From Atopobiaceae bacterium UBA7016 (GTDB taxonomy: Bacteria; Actinomycetota; Coriobacteriia; Coriobacteriales; Atopobiaceae): a stretch of 6,639 nt of DNA. The stretch lies in assembly GCA_002449555.1 (NCBI GenBank), contig DJXA01000248.1, positions 1-6,639 of the forward strand, written 5' to 3'. Both the position numbers and the translations under genes were made by a program. Under the pieces are notes generated by a model, which saw only the letters and a list, made by a program, of their open reading frames with translations, had not been told where the DNA came from and did no database searches. This document shows positions 5,846 through 6,639 of the stretch, piece after piece; position 1 is the stretch's first letter, and each line of letters begins with the position of its first letter.

Positions 5846-6622
5846 ATGGCCTACACTGCCCAGCTTACCGACGCCGCCCGTGACTACCACGAGCGCATGT
5901 CCCACGGCTACGTCTCTGACTTCTTCCGCACTGACCCTGAGTTCATCGAGCGCTTCGACAACTTCGCCTTTGACGAGGTCGTCGCCGGCACACCCGAGCT
6001 GGACGACCGCACACGCTTCATGTGCTGGATGGCCACGCTGCTGGGCTGCCAGGGCGTCGACGAGTTCCGCGCCATGGTGCCGGCCGCCCTGCGCATGGGG
6101 CTTGAGCCCGTCGCGCTGCGCGAGATCGTCTACCAGGCCACCGACTACCTGGGCATGGGCCGCGTGTTCCCGTTCCTCAAGGCCATGAACGAGGGCTTCG
6201 AGGCTGCCGGCATCGAGCTGCCGCTTCCTGAGCAGGCGACCACCGAGCCCACCGACGAGTCCCGCCGCGCGGGTGGCGCCGACGCCCAGTGCGCTGCCTT
6301 CGGCGAGCACATGCGCAACTTCTACGACGCGGGCGCCAAGGGCCGCGAGCACATGAACCACTGGCTGGTCAAGAACTGCTTTGGTGACTTCTACACGCGC
6401 AACGGTCTGACTATGGCTGAGCGCGAGCTCATCACCTTCTGCTTCATCGCGGCTCAGGGTGGTTGCGAGAGTCAGCTGCGCAGCCACACGGGTGGCAACA
6501 AGCACTGCGGCCGTACGCGCGAGTTTATGGTGGCCGTGGTGAGCAACAACCTGCCCTTTATTGGCTATCCGCGTACGCTGAACGCGCTTGCCATCGTCGA
6601 CGAGGTCATGCCTGCTGAGTAG
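5846..6622 (+). CDS. Carboxymuconolactone decarboxylase (CMD) family protein, two-domain
   Basis: A 258-residue soluble, mostly helical protein with two CMD-like repeats. The first is about residues 35-120 (RFMCWMATLLGCQGVDEF, then VALREIVYQATDYLGMGR). The second is about 175-255 (LTMAERELITFCFIAAQGGC, ESQLRSHTGGN, then a FIGYPRTLNAL ending). The ERELITF and ...GGCE...LRSH... blocks are classic for the family. There is no C-x-x-C pair, so an AhpD-type peroxidase activity is unlikely. Family members include the protocatechuate-pathway decarboxylase, but no other aromatic-degradation gene is present, so the reaction is not assigned. The ATG at 5846 is preferred because GAAAGGA (5833-5839) ends six bases before it; in-frame ATGs at 5828 and 5840 overlap or precede that site. 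It follows a strong terminator and has its own promoter signals, so it is probably a separate transcription unit. Confidence 0.87.
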   Translation: MAYTAQLTDAARDYHERMSHGYVSDFFRTDPEFIERFDNFAFDEVVAGTPELDDRTRFMCWMATLLGCQGVDEFRAMVPAALRMGLEPVALREIVYQATDYLGMGRVFPFLKAMNEGFEAAGIELPLPEQATTEPTDESRRAGGADAQCAAFGEHMRNFYDAGAKGREHMNHWLVKNCFGDFYTRNGLTMAERELITFCFIAAQGGCESQLRSHTGGNKHCGRTREFMVAVVSNNLPFIGYPRTLNALAIVDEVMPAE

Positions 6623-6639
6623 CCGCAAACGAGTGCGCC

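Noticed and set aside
5789..6628. 279-codon open frame on the minus strand
   Set aside because: Antisense to the CMD gene over its whole length; low-complexity Val/Ala/Leu-rich translation with no motif.
6623..6639. Terminator or next gene after the CMD gene
   Set aside because: Only 17 bases remain, too few to judge.

Overview
The window reads as a GC-rich actinobacterial chromosome. The style of its genes fits a gut or oral Coriobacteriia member (Olsenella/Atopobium-like): GH1 phospho-glycosidases, an RpiR regulator and a Tat-type lipoprotein esterase. That assignment rests on gene content and base composition only. No rRNA, tRNA, transposase, CRISPR array or phage gene is visible.

Layout, left to right. 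(1) A GH1 6-phospho-beta-glucosidase on the + strand enters from the left edge and ends at 1091. (2) A second, complete GH1 6-phospho-beta-glucosidase lies on the - strand (2516 down to 1155), converging on the first across a 63-bp gap that holds a long GC-rich inverted repeat. (3) An RpiR/MurR-family regulator (2747-3538, +) is divergent from GH1 number 2 across a 230-bp promoter region. (4) A 302-bp AT-richer intergenic stretch precedes a 578-residue Tat-exported lipoprotein (3841-5577, +) with a PHB-depolymerase/feruloyl-esterase-like alpha/beta-hydrolase domain, closed by a textbook terminator. (5) After a hairpin-rich intergenic region comes a double-domain carboxymuconolactone decarboxylase-family protein (5846-6622, +).

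The most useful non-coding observation is a near-identical 21-bp imperfect palindrome (19 of 21 bases the same). One copy lies in the GH1/RpiR divergent promoter region (2604-2624) and one upstream of the lipoprotein esterase (3634-3654). It is a strong candidate operator for the RpiR protein. It ties the surface esterase to the cytoplasmic phospho-beta-glucosidases in one small regulon. A working model is that the esterase strips acyl groups from plant or host glycosides at the cell surface, the sugar is taken up and phosphorylated by a PTS (not in this window), and the GH1 enzymes split the phospho-glycoside.

The second notable point is that the N-terminal half of the lipoprotein looks like a decayed copy of its own C-terminal hydrolase half. 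Its nucleophile elbow reads GVDEG where the C-terminal half has GLSAG. The CMD protein appears independently regulated, with its own inverted repeat and a near-consensus -10 box.
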